Below are positions 1 through 7,792 of a stretch of 64,000 nucleotides of DNA, one piece after another. Each line of letters opens with the position of its first letter. Positions within the stretch are counted from its first letter, which is position 1. The notes beneath the pieces were generated by a model that did not search any database, was not told where the DNA came from, and worked only from the letters and a program-made list of their open reading frames with translations. A program made the translations under genes and the position numbers. This DNA is from an uncultured Bacillota bacterium. Lineage in GTDB: Bacteria; Bacillota; Dehalobacteriia; UBA7702. Location of the stretch: the NCBI GenBank assembly GCA_934702375.1, contig CAKUYE010000013.1:1-64000 (forward strand), read 5' to 3'.

Positions 1-123
1 TATGTCGGCGGACTTTCCGCAGTGCAATCGGTTTCCATTTCGATTGGCTTCCCGTTGCTCTTTGTATGTTTGCTCATTGCCGCAGCATTGGTGAAATCTC
101 TCAAAGAAGACTGTAACCTTTAA
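1..123 (+). CDS. BCCT-family transporter, C-terminal end (partial)
   Basis: Only the last 40 codons are inside the window, read in frame 1 and ending in TAA at 121-123. The peptide has the pattern GGLSAVQSVSI, then a hydrophobic helix, then a short charged tail (VKSLKEDCNL). This matches the last transmembrane helix of BCCT betaine/carnitine/choline transporters, where a GGL-x-ALQ-x-x-SI motif precedes the final helix. The family imports quaternary ammonium compounds by ion symport or substrate exchange. A terminator hairpin follows. The call rests on a short fragment, so the substrate cannot be named, but a quaternary-amine transporter fits the mttB gene at the other end of the window. Confidence 0.6.
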   Translation, partial: YVGGLSAVQSVSISIGFPLLFVCLLIAAALVKSLKEDCNL

Positions 124-147
124 TTTATTTGTGCAAAATAGTGTATG

Positions 148-184
148 ATCCGCAGAAGCTGCTGCTTCTGCGGATTTCTGTTTG
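148..184 (+). terminator. Rho-independent terminator after the BCCT gene
   Basis: A perfect 12-bp stem (148-159 with 164-175, loop TGCT) is followed by a T-rich tract. It lies 25 bases after the transporter stop codon. Confidence 0.85.
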
Positions 185-210
185 CTTTTTCCGGTGTTTT
201 ACGTTATGCT
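182..210 (+). promoter_or_regulatory. Candidate sigma-70 type promoter for the 2-hydroxyacid dehydrogenase
   Basis: TTGCTT (182-187), a 17-base spacer and TATGCT (205-210) lie just after the upstream terminator and about 35 bases before the dehydrogenase start. The -35 box overlaps the terminator T tract, so the match may be fortuitous. Confidence 0.4.
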
Positions 211-244
211 AATAGTATCGTGTTTTCGTATAAGGAGGATTTTT

Positions 245-1174
245 ATGAAGATTGTTGTTGCAGAGCCTTTGGGGTTGCCTGTAGAAGAAATTGTTGCGGT
301 TTGTCGCGAAACCGTTGGCGAAGATATTGAGCTTAAAATCTACGAAGATCGCGCGGCAGATGAGGCGGAGCTGATTTGTCGCTGTTCTGATGCGGAAATC
401 ATTGTCGAGGTCAATCAGCCATTAACGGCATCCTTCTTTGAAAAATGTCCGAATCTGCAATATGTCGCCGTTGCTTTTGCCGGTATTGATCACATTGATA
501 TGGAAGCCTGTGCTGCTCATGGTGTAAAAGTGGGGAATTGCCCCGGGTATTCGGCTTCTGCCGTTGCGGAGTTGGTTTTTGGCTACCTTGCGGTGTTAAA
601 GCGGAATCTTCTTGATTTCGACACAGCAGTACGTAAAGGCGGTGTTCGTGGCAGCTTTGTCGGTACCGAAATCGGCGGAAAGACCTTTGGCATTATCGGT
701 TTCGGTCACATTGGCGCAGCAGTTGCTCGTATTGCTTTGGCTTATGGTTGTGAGGTTCTGGCCTATTCCCGCACACCTAAAAATTTTGCAGGTGTCTCTT
801 TCGTTTCTCTGGAAGAGCTTTTGCACCGTTCGGATATTGTTTCTCTTCATCTTCCTCTTACCGATGCTTCTCGGGGCATGATTGATGCAGAGCAAATCGC
901 CATGATGAAAGAAGGTGCTTTTCTGATCAATACCGCCCGAGGTCCTATTGTGGATAGTGCAGCTTTGGCGGCGGCTTTGGATTCCGGTCATCTTGGCGGA
1001 GCCGGTATCGATGTTTTTGAAACGGAACCGCCGATCTCCCCGGATCATCCGTTGCTGCAATGCGGTAAGCTTATTGCCACACCGCATATCGGTTTTGCTA
1101 CCGTAGAAGCTTTTGAGACCCGTTTGCAGATGTCCTTTCAAAATATTGCGGACTTTTTGACAAAGATGAAATGA
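245..1174 (+). CDS. D-isomer-specific 2-hydroxyacid dehydrogenase
   Basis: NAD-dependent oxidoreductase of the D-2-hydroxyacid dehydrogenase family (309 aa), a cytosolic enzyme interconverting 2-keto acids and D-2-hydroxy acids. The start is the ATG preceded by AAGGAGG; an in-frame ATG further upstream has no such site. Visible family features are the nucleotide-binding loop GFGHIGAAVA near residue 150, the substrate-binding NTARGPIVD motif near 235, the catalytic Glu in DVFETEPP near 260 and the catalytic His in TPHIGFAT near 283. It stands alone between a terminator and an unrelated regulator. Phosphoglycerate dehydrogenase or a hydroxypyruvate/glyoxylate reductase are both possible; there is no C-terminal ACT domain, so a classical regulated SerA is less likely. 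Confidence 0.85.
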   Translation: MKIVVAEPLGLPVEEIVAVCRETVGEDIELKIYEDRAADEAELICRCSDAEIIVEVNQPLTASFFEKCPNLQYVAVAFAGIDHIDMEACAAHGVKVGNCPGYSASAVAELVFGYLAVLKRNLLDFDTAVRKGGVRGSFVGTEIGGKTFGIIGFGHIGAAVARIALAYGCEVLAYSRTPKNFAGVSFVSLEELLHRSDIVSLHLPLTDASRGMIDAEQIAMMKEGAFLINTARGPIVDSAALAAALDSGHLGGAGIDVFETEPPISPDHPLLQCGKLIATPHIGFATVEAFETRLQMSFQNIADFLTKMK

Positions 1175-1346
1175 GGTTGTCGATACTTTTTCGGCGGAAT
1201 GAAATTTTATCCTATTTCTGGATTATACAGGCGTTTTGTTTCATCGCAACTGCCGGTTGACAAATTTTACAGTCGGCTTTCTGGTTTTTTTGTTTCAATC
1301 GTGCTATTCTTATAGCAGAAATTAAAAGAATTCATTGGAGGATGGC

Positions 1347-2366
1347 ATGATTATGTTGGCAGATAAGATCATCATGTTACGAAAAAAAACCGGCTGGTCC
1401 CAGGAAGAGTTGGCGGAGAAATTGAATGTGACCCGGCAATCGGTTTCCAAATGGGAGGGAAATCAATCCATTCCGGATCTGGATAAAATATTAAAGCTCA
1501 GTGAAATATTTCAGGTCAGTACCGATTACTTATTAAAGGATGCTGCTGATTCCGAAGGTGAAATTTCCGCCGTATCTGCATCTGCGGAGCAAAAAGAAGA
1601 AACTTTGCGCAGCGTTTCTGCGGCAGAAGCAAAGACCTTTTTTGCGGGGAAAGTGCGGGTGGCAAAGGTATATGCGGCGGCAGTATTTCTTTGTGTAATC
1701 TCCCCCATTATCTTGATTCTTCTGGGAGGACTCAGCGAAATGGCTTCGGGTTTTCCCTTATCGGAAAATGCCGCCGGGGCATTGGGCTTGTGCGTGCTTC
1801 TTGTTTTGGTGGCCATTGCCGTAATGATGTTTATTTGGGGCGGCTCTCAGGGAAAAGGCTTTAAATATCTGGAAGAAGAGCCTTTTATTTTGGCTCCCGA
1901 AGCTTTGGATTTATTTAAGGAAAAATACAATGATTATCAGAAAACCTATACGGTGATGTTGATTGTGGCAACCTCTCTCTGTATTTTAGCGGTATTGCCG
2001 TTGCTTTTGGTCGCAATTCTCAGTGGTGAGGATCTGATGTTGATTTTTATGGTTGGCATTTTGCTCCTTTGTGTTGCGGTTGCCTGTATTTTATTTGTTT
2101 ATTTTGGCAGTATCCAAAGTGCGTTTCATATTTTGATGCAGAAAGAAGAGTATACCGTGGCTGCAAAACGCCGTGCACCTTTGATTCGCACCGTAGGGCC
2201 ATTCTATTGGTCTTTGGTCACGGCAATCTTTCTTGCCTATAGCTTTATTACCGATGATTGGTCTCGGGGCTGGATCATTTGGGCTGTTGCCGGCGTTTTG
2301 TATGCTGCTGTTGCCCAGGTGTGCCGCTATCTTGACAGAAAAAAGCAGAAAAAATGTAATAGATGA
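1347..2366 (+). CDS. XRE-family HTH regulator with membrane-embedded C-terminal half
   Basis: A helix-turn-helix domain (residues 5-60; motif WSQEELAEKLNVTRQSVSKWE) is followed by an Ala/Glu-rich linker and about five hydrophobic segments between residues 105 and 330. This layout is common in Bacillota membrane-tethered XRE regulators; the DNA-binding half would be cytosolic and the membrane half may sense an envelope signal. GGAGG at 1337-1341 supports ATG 1347 over the TTG at 1335, which overlaps it. The target is unknown. It is monocistronic, with a terminator immediately downstream. Confidence 0.75.
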   Translation: MIMLADKIIMLRKKTGWSQEELAEKLNVTRQSVSKWEGNQSIPDLDKILKLSEIFQVSTDYLLKDAADSEGEISAVSASAEQKEETLRSVSAAEAKTFFAGKVRVAKVYAAAVFLCVISPIILILLGGLSEMASGFPLSENAAGALGLCVLLVLVAIAVMMFIWGGSQGKGFKYLEEEPFILAPEALDLFKEKYNDYQKTYTVMLIVATSLCILAVLPLLLVAILSGEDLMLIFMVGILLLCVAVACILFVYFGSIQSAFHILMQKEEYTVAAKRRAPLIRTVGPFYWSLVTAIFLAYSFITDDWSRGWIIWAVAGVLYAAVAQVCRYLDRKKQKKCNR

Positions 2367-2373
2367 GATTTCT

Positions 2374-2400
2374 ACCCCAAAAGCTTCTGTTTTGGGGTAT
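2374..2400 (+). terminator. Rho-independent terminator after the XRE gene
   Basis: A 9-bp stem (ACCCCAAAA 2374-2382 with TTTTGGGGT 2390-2398) starts 8 bases after the stop codon. The T tract after it is imperfect. Confidence 0.65.
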
Positions 2401-2488
2401 CTCTTATTTCGGACAAAAGAGAGCACGCATTGTCGAGTCTTTTTGAGAAGAAAATGCTATGATATTGCTATCGAAAGGAGTTGTTATC

Positions 2489-3343
2489 ATGGATTGGACG
2501 GCATGTATTCGTCAGGCGATTGCCTATATGGAGGAGCATATGAAGGAGGACATATCAATGACCGCTTTGTCCCGGGAAATCGGCGTTTCTTCCTATTACT
2601 TCCAAAAAGGCTTTTCTATGCTCTGCGGTATGACCGTTGGGGAATATCTGCGCTGCCGACGCTTATCTCTTGCCGGCCGTGACCTGGTGCTTAGCGAAAG
2701 TAAGATCATAGACATTGCCTTGGACTATGGCTATGATTCTCCGGATAGCTTTACCAAAGCCTTTTCCCGATTCCATGGTATCACGCCTTTGGCGGCACGA
2801 AGAGAAGGAGGACCTTTACGCACCTTTGCGCCGCTGCAAATCAAAATATCATTGGAAGGTGGTTCTCAAATGGATTACAAAATTGTGAAAAAGGCACCCT
2901 TTACCGTAAAATGTGTGGCAAAACGATTTGCCTGTCAAAATGCTTTGACCGAGGTGCCTTTGTTTTGGCAGGAACATCACCAAAACGGCGGCGGAAAGAT
3001 CCGTGGTATGTATGGGATTAACATTGACGAGGCTATGGGCGGCGATACTTTCGAGTATCTTATTGCCGATGATTACAACCCTGCCGAAGAGCTTCCTGTC
3101 GGTTGTGAAACGCGAACGATTCCTGCTTTAACCTGGGCGGTATTCCCCTGCCATGGGCCGATGCCGGAGTCGATTCAGGCCGTGGAAAAGCAAATTTTTG
3201 CCCAGTGGCTCCCCAACAACGGATATCAATTTTCTGCCGGATATAATATTGAACGGTATGATGATCCCCGTCAATATGAAAAAGGAACCAGAGATGAAAA
3301 ATATTATTGTGAAGTGTGGATCCCTGTAAAAGAGAGCGAATAA
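2489..3343 (+). CDS. AraC-family regulator with GyrI-like effector-binding domain
   Basis: Two helix-turn-helix motifs of the AraC/XylS type occupy residues 5-105: ISMTALSREIGVSSYYFQKGF and IIDIALDYGYDSPDSFTKAFSRFHGITP. The C-terminal half (about 130-284) looks like a GyrI-like/Rob-type small-molecule-binding domain, with conserved segments near ALTWAVFPCHGPMP and CEVWIPV. That architecture is known from regulators that bind hydrophobic drugs or cations. The ATG at 2489 follows AAAGGAG; an earlier ATG at 2459 lacks a site. No target gene is obvious next to it. Confidence 0.8.
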   Translation: MDWTACIRQAIAYMEEHMKEDISMTALSREIGVSSYYFQKGFSMLCGMTVGEYLRCRRLSLAGRDLVLSESKIIDIALDYGYDSPDSFTKAFSRFHGITPLAARREGGPLRTFAPLQIKISLEGGSQMDYKIVKKAPFTVKCVAKRFACQNALTEVPLFWQEHHQNGGGKIRGMYGINIDEAMGGDTFEYLIADDYNPAEELPVGCETRTIPALTWAVFPCHGPMPESIQAVEKQIFAQWLPNNGYQFSAGYNIERYDDPRQYEKGTRDEKYYCEVWIPVKESE

Positions 3344-3447
3344 GTTGAATGCTGCAGTCGATACGCTTTACCGATGAAAACAGGCACAACGTATCGGCGG
3401 CGGTCGTAAATTGTTGTAAAATGTTTCAACTATTTTCCGGAAAACTC

Positions 3448-3476
3448 TTGACATTTTGCCTTAAATTTGATATATT
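3448..3476 (+). promoter_or_regulatory. Strong promoter of the tRNA cluster
   Basis: Perfect TTGACA (3448-3453), a 17-base spacer and TATATT (3471-3476) lie 27 bases upstream of the first tRNA, as expected for a stable-RNA promoter. Confidence 0.85.
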
Positions 3477-3503
3477 AGGTAAGTACCTTTGGAAGTACAA
3501 CTC

Positions 3504-3593
3504 GGAGGGGTGTCCGAGTGGTTTAAGGAGGCGGTCTTGAAAACCGTTGAACCTTCGCGGGTTCCGTGGGTTCGAATCCCACCCTCTCCGCCA
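3504..3593 (+). tRNA. tRNA-Ser (anticodon TGA)
   Basis: A class II tRNA of 90 nt. The acceptor stem pairs GGAGGGG with CCTCTCC (one G-T pair). The anticodon TGA is at 3538-3540, in loop CTTGAAA between stems GCGGT and ACCGT. The long variable arm typical of tRNA-Ser is present, the T loop is GTTCGAATC, and CCA is encoded. First of three tRNAs behind one promoter. Confidence 0.97.
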
Positions 3594-3617
3594 ATATGCC
3601 CCTCAGCCAAATAACAT

Positions 3618-3712
3618 GGAGAGTTGGCCGAGTCGGCTGAAGGCGCTCGCCTGCTAAGCGAGTATACGTGTCTAAAAGCGTATCGAGGGTTCGAATCCCT
3701 TGCTCTCCGCCA
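3618..3712 (+). tRNA. tRNA-Ser (anticodon GCT)
   Basis: A class II tRNA of 95 nt with acceptor stem GGAGAGT/GCTCTCC and anticodon GCT at 3653-3655 in the loop between CTCGC and GCGAG. It has a long variable arm, a T loop with TTCGAAT, and encoded CCA. It lies 24 bases after the previous tRNA. Confidence 0.97.
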
Positions 3713-3718
3713 TATTGT

Positions 3719-3795
3719 GTGCCAGTAGCTCAGCTGGATAGAGTGCTTGACTACGAATCAAGAGGTCGGGGGTTCGAGTCCCTCCTGGCACGCCA
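3719..3795 (+). tRNA. tRNA-Arg (anticodon ACG)
   Basis: A 77-nt class I tRNA. The acceptor stem GTGCCAG pairs with CTGGCAC, the anticodon loop is CTACGAA (anticodon ACG 3753-3755) between CTTGA and TCAAG, the T loop is GTTCGAGTC, and CCA is encoded. Wobble A34 would be expected to be deaminated to inosine by TadA. Confidence 0.97.
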
Positions 3796-3798
3796 AGA

Positions 3799-3836
3799 AA
3801 ATACCTGCTTAACATCGTTAAGCAGGTATTTCTTAT
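3799..3836 (+). terminator. Terminator of the tRNA cluster
   Basis: A perfect 15-bp stem (3799-3813 with 3817-3831, loop ATC) ending in TTT and followed by a T-rich stretch, starting 3 bases after the tRNA-Arg CCA. Confidence 0.9.
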
Positions 3837-3947
3837 ATAAAAAAAGATAAATGCCGTGATGTGTTTGCAACCAAAAACGTGATACGTCCTTTCGTATTCA
3901 TTATAGCTTGTGGTCCTCTTTGGACCACGTTTATGGTTTTGAAAAAT

Positions 3948-3978
3948 AAAGCCCGCCTAGGGTCGATAGGCGGGCTTT
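3948..3978 (-). terminator. Terminator of the cobalamin superoperon
   Basis: A perfect 12-bp GC-rich stem (3948-3959 with 3967-3978). Read on the minus strand it is followed by TTTATTTTTC, placing it about 70 bases after the cbiF stop codon. It could also act on plus-strand transcription. A smaller hairpin (GTGGTCC 3910-3916 / GGACCAC 3922-3928) lies beside it. Confidence 0.85.
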
Positions 3979-4047
3979 CGATATGGGCAACACAAAACGC
4001 TAAGGATCGGAGGATCGCTTTGTGCTGCCGGGAGATTACATTATTTA

Positions 4048-4812
4048 TTATTCGCTCTTTGCCTGGCGATAGCCGTGGGAAAATTCCTTGTCGTAGAGCT
4101 TGGAAAGGGCATATTCATCACCAAGGAAACGTCCTACGGTGATCAGTGCGGTGCGGCCGATATCTGCATTGTGTACTTTTTCTGCGATATCTGCCAAGGT
4201 CCCCACGACCTTTTTCTCTTCCGGCCAGGAAGCCTTGTAAACTACGGCACAGGGAGTATCCATGGAATAGCCTTCGCTGAGTCGGGCTACAACTTCTTCG
4301 ATCATATGGACACTGAGGAATATGATCATCGTGGCATTGATTTTTGCCAGGTTACGAATATCTTCCCGTTCCGGTACCGGTGTGCGGCCTTCCATACGGG
4401 TAAGGATCACTGTTTGACTTACTTCCGGTAACACGTATTCCTTTTTTAATGCTGCCGCTGCGGCACAAAAAGAGCTTACGCCGGGGATCACGGTGTATTG
4501 AAATCCCAGTTCTTCTAATCGATCCATCTGCTCCCGGATTGCACCGTAAATCGATGGATCACCGGTGTGGAGACGTACGATCTTTTTCCCTTGAGGGTAC
4601 GCTTCCGCCATAACGGCGATAACTTCATCCAAATTCATTCCTGCACTGTCATAGATCGTGCAGTCGGTTTTACAGTAATCCAATAGGGCCGGATTTACTA
4701 AGGAACCGGCATATATAACGATGTCTGCTTCCTCCAGGGCTTTCATGCCTTTTACTGTGATCAGCTCCGGATCTCCTGCACCGGCGCCGACGATTTTGAT
4801 CATATTATCCAT
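4048..4812 (-). CDS. cbiF: Cobalt-precorrin-4 C11-methyltransferase
   Basis: SAM-dependent methyltransferase adding the C11 methyl group in the anaerobic corrin pathway (254 aa, family-typical). It has the tetrapyrrole methylase N-terminal loop GAGAGDPELITVKG, then AGSLVNP near residue 37, LHTGDPSIYG near 81 and PGVSSFCAAAAAL near 109, all characteristic of CbiF/CobM. It is the last gene of the minus-strand cob superoperon; its start overlaps the cbiL stop by 8 bases and a terminator lies downstream. ATG 4812 is preceded by a GGGGAAAAG site; the in-frame ATG three codons later is the alternative. Confidence 0.95.
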   Translation of the reverse strand: MDNMIKIVGAGAGDPELITVKGMKALEEADIVIYAGSLVNPALLDYCKTDCTIYDSAGMNLDEVIAVMAEAYPQGKKIVRLHTGDPSIYGAIREQMDRLEELGFQYTVIPGVSSFCAAAAALKKEYVLPEVSQTVILTRMEGRTPVPEREDIRNLAKINATMIIFLSVHMIEEVVARLSEGYSMDTPCAVVYKASWPEEKKVVGTLADIAEKVHNADIGRTALITVGRFLGDEYALSKLYDKEFSHGYRQAKSE

Positions 4813-5512
4813 GGATCTTTTCCCCTTTTCTGATAATTGCGGTTAGGAAATAGCTGAGTTCATCGGGCATTTTTCGGATGTCCGTAAAGACACGTTCTTC
4901 CGGCATGGTGCAGCATTCCACTGCGGCGGTATTTTCGGTAAGATCGAGCTTTTCCAGGATTGATACGATTTCTGACCATTGACGAGCGCCTTTCATCAAA
5001 ACAGTGTTGTCATGCTCGCAAATGGTTTTTTCGATGGTTTCCAGATCGGTGGTGGCGGCAATGATGGCCAGGCTTTCTTTCCAGTCGGAAAGGCCGCACC
5101 CCAGACGAGCCGCTGTTGCACCGGGGGCATTGATTCCCGGAACGATTTCCCAGGGAAAGCCTGCGGCTTTGATCGGGCGAAAAACGTACATGAAAGTGCT
5201 GAACAGAGAGGGATCACCCAGGGTGATAAAGGCCACATTTTTTCCTTCTCGAAGTTTTGTCATGATTTGTTGTGCGCCCTGTTCCCAGGCTTCCTGTAGT
5301 TTTATTTCATCTTTGGTCATTGGCAGTACCAGCTCCAATAGCTCCTTCTGATGAATATAGTCTGCAACGATGCGCAATGCCGTACTGTCTTTTTCTCCGT
5401 GGGTCTTGGGGTTTGCTATGATGTCGCATTCCTCCAACAGGCGTTTTCCTTTGATCGTTAATAATTCCGGATCACCGGGGCCGACGCCGATACCGTAAAA
5501 TTTTCCGTTCAT
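4805..5512 (-). CDS. cbiL: Cobalt-precorrin-2 C20-methyltransferase
   Basis: SAM-dependent C20 methylase (235 aa) acting on cobalt-precorrin-2, the branch-point step toward cobalamin after sirohydrochlorin. Motifs are GIGVGPGDPELLTIKG at the N-terminus, TLGDPSLFSTFMYV near residue 97 and VPGINAPGATAARLG near 123, as in CbiL/CobI. It lies 12 bases downstream of hemL and overlaps cbiF. The pathway enters this step once CbiK (encoded at 23.9 kb) has inserted cobalt. Confidence 0.95.
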   Translation of the reverse strand: MNGKFYGIGVGPGDPELLTIKGKRLLEECDIIANPKTHGEKDSTALRIVADYIHQKELLELVLPMTKDEIKLQEAWEQGAQQIMTKLREGKNVAFITLGDPSLFSTFMYVFRPIKAAGFPWEIVPGINAPGATAARLGCGLSDWKESLAIIAATTDLETIEKTICEHDNTVLMKGARQWSEIVSILEKLDLTENTAAVECCTMPEERVFTDIRKMPDELSYFLTAIIRKGEKIHG

Positions 5513-5523
5513 CCTGTTTCTCC

Positions 5524-6819
5524 TTATTTGGTCAGTGATGCGAAAACGTGGCGCACCGCTTCAATCGTATGATCAAGAATGTCTTTTGTGTGAGCCGTGG
5601 AAAGGAACCACGCTTCAAATTGAGAGGGTGCCAGCAGCACGCCTTCTTTGACCATACCGGTAAAAAATTTCCGATACAACTCTGTATCACAAGCCATAAC
5701 GTCCTGATAGGAGCGGACCGGGGTGGGGGAGAAGAAGAGGCAAAACATTCCTTCGCAGCGCGATGTTACGGCAGGAATTTGATATTCTTTGCAGAGGGTT
5801 GAGATGTTTTCATCAAGATAGATGGCGCTCTCCCGCAGTGTAGTGTATACTTCCGGATGGTTCTTTAATTGAGTAAGATTTGCGATCCCGGCTGCCATGG
5901 CCAAAGGATTGCCGGAAAGGGTTCCCCCCTGATAAACCGGGCCAAGGGGGGAAACCATTTCCATGATCTCCTTGCGACCGCCGTAAGCACCTACGGGAAG
6001 ACCACCGCCAATGATCTTGCCGAAGCAAACCATATCCGGGGTGATGTCGTATTTGCCGGCGGCGGAGTCGAAGCCCAAACGGAAACCTGTGATTACTTCA
6101 TCGAAGATCAAAATGATCCCATCGGCAGCGGTAAGCTCCCGAACTTTTTTCAGGTAACCGTCTTTGGGCGGCAAAACACCCATGTTGCCGGCAACTGGCT
6201 CAATAATAACACAGGCGATCTCACCGCGATTGGCTTCCATTAATTTTGCAAGGGCATCTTCATCGTTATATGGGCAAACCAGAGTTTTTTCGGTTAGTTC
6301 CTTTACGATGCCTTTGCTTGTGGGAATATTCTGGGTCAGTAGGCCGCTGCCGCTTTTGACCAGCAGGCTGTCGCTGTGGCCATGGTAGCAGCCTTCAAAT
6401 TTCAGGATCTTATCTCTGCCGGTGAATCCCCGTGCCGCACGAATCGCGCTCATGGTTGCTTCGGTACCGGAGTTTACCATACGGATCATTTCGCAGCCGG
6501 GGTAAGTGTCTACAATCAATTCTGCCAACTCTACCTCAGAAGGGGTTGTAAACCCGTAGGTTGTACCGCGATACAGCGCTTTTTCCACTGCAGAGAGGAG
6601 AAAATCCGGTGCGTGGCCGAAAATTAACGGCCCGTAGGAGCAAACGTAGTCAATATATTCTTCGCCGGTAACATCCGTTACATAGGCACCTTTTGCTTTG
6701 GTTACGATCACCGGATCGCAATCTACGGCACCAAAGGCTCTTACCGGGCTGTTTACACCGCCTACCATGATTTCACGGCTGCGTTTGAGTAAGGTTTGTT
6801 TTTCTTCCTGTGTATACAT
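5524..6819 (-). CDS. hemL: Glutamate-1-semialdehyde 2,1-aminomutase
   Basis: PLP enzyme of the C5 pathway that converts glutamate-1-semialdehyde to 5-aminolevulinate (431 aa). The N-terminal GGVNSPVRAF signature, the NSGTEATMSAIRAARG segment near residue 117 and the PLP-lysine motif CFGKIIGGGLPVGAYGG near 264 identify it. The ATG at 6819 follows GAGGAGG at the hemB stop; an upstream ATG at 6834 lies inside hemB without its own site. With HemA it supplies ALA for all tetrapyrroles in this operon. Confidence 0.97.
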   Translation of the reverse strand: MYTQEEKQTLLKRSREIMVGGVNSPVRAFGAVDCDPVIVTKAKGAYVTDVTGEEYIDYVCSYGPLIFGHAPDFLLSAVEKALYRGTTYGFTTPSEVELAELIVDTYPGCEMIRMVNSGTEATMSAIRAARGFTGRDKILKFEGCYHGHSDSLLVKSGSGLLTQNIPTSKGIVKELTEKTLVCPYNDEDALAKLMEANRGEIACVIIEPVAGNMGVLPPKDGYLKKVRELTAADGIILIFDEVITGFRLGFDSAAGKYDITPDMVCFGKIIGGGLPVGAYGGRKEIMEMVSPLGPVYQGGTLSGNPLAMAAGIANLTQLKNHPEVYTTLRESAIYLDENISTLCKEYQIPAVTSRCEGMFCLFFSPTPVRSYQDVMACDTELYRKFFTGMVKEGVLLAPSQFEAWFLSTAHTKDILDHTIEAVRHVFASLTK

Positions 6820-6820
6820 T

Positions 6821-7792
6821 TCAGGCCTCCTCAATAAATTTTCCCAGGTCTGCTGCGAAATAGGTGATGATGATATCTGCCCCGGCTCTTTTGATGGCGA
6901 TGTGGCTTTCGTAGATCACTTCTTCCCGCATCAGCCCGGCATCTACGGCGTTGCGCAGCATGGAATATTCACCGCTGACGCAGTATGCAGCCAAGGGCTT
7001 TTGTGTCAGTGCTTTGGCTTCTTTGATCACATCAAGATATGCCAGCGCCGGTTTTACCATGAGGATATCTGCGCCTTCTTTGTCGTCGAGGCAGATTTCA
7101 TGGAGTGCTTCCCTGCCATTGTGATAGTCCATTTGGTAACCTTTGCGGTCTCCCTTTCCTGGTGCGGAATTGGCAGCCTCCCGGAAGGGACCGTAAAAGG
7201 AAGATGCGTATTTTGCAGAGTAAGCCATGATCGGCGTTTTAATGAAGTTGTTTTCATCGAGACATTGGCGAATTGCGGCAACGCGTCCATCCATCATATC
7301 CGAAGGCGCAACCATATCCGCCCCGGCTTCCACATGGCTCAATGCGGTTTTTGCTAAAAGTTCCAGGGTCTTATCGTTATTTACGTAGCCATCTTCATCT
7401 AAGCAGCCGCAATGGCCGTGGTCGGTGTATTCGCACATGCAAACATCGGTCGTGATAAAAATATCGGTCTTATCTTTTAATTCTTTGATTGCACGCTGTA
7501 CGATACCGTCTTTGGCAAAGGCGGGAGAGCCTATGGCATCGCAGTCTTCCGGATGGGGAATTCCAAAAAGCATAACATGGTTTACACCGCATTTTTGGAT
7601 TTCTTTCACTGCCGCAGCAATGGTATCGACGGAGTACCGGTATTGACCCGGCATGGCGCCGATCGGTTCTTTCACATCTTTCCCCTCGGTGACAAACATT
7701 GGGTATATAAATTCTTTGGGATTCAGCCGTGTTTCGCGAACGAGGGAGCGAATCGCTTCGCCGGTGCGAAGGCGGCGCGGTCTGTCAATCAT
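6821..7792 (-). CDS. hemB: Porphobilinogen synthase (delta-aminolevulinic acid dehydratase)
   Basis: Condenses two ALA molecules to porphobilinogen (323 aa). Seen: the Cys-rich metal site DVCMCEYTDHGHCGC near residue 117, which marks a zinc-type HemB, APSDMMDGRV near 162, the first Schiff-base lysine in SAKYASSFYGPFREA near 193 and the second in MVKPALAYLD near 246. It lies between cobA/hemD and hemL; the start overlaps the cobA/hemD stop by 8 bases. Confidence 0.97.
   Translation of the reverse strand: MIDRPRRLRTGEAIRSLVRETRLNPKEFIYPMFVTEGKDVKEPIGAMPGQYRYSVDTIAAAVKEIQKCGVNHVMLFGIPHPEDCDAIGSPAFAKDGIVQRAIKELKDKTDIFITTDVCMCEYTDHGHCGCLDEDGYVNNDKTLELLAKTALSHVEAGADMVAPSDMMDGRVAAIRQCLDENNFIKTPIMAYSAKYASSFYGPFREAANSAPGKGDRKGYQMDYHNGREALHEICLDDKEGADILMVKPALAYLDVIKEAKALTQKPLAAYCVSGEYSMLRNAVDAGLMREEVIYESHIAIKRAGADIIITYFAADLGKFIEEA

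Noticed and set aside
1257..1330. TTGACA near 1257 as promoter of the XRE regulator
   Set aside because: No acceptable -10 hexamer lies 16-18 bases downstream. The real promoter could not be assigned.
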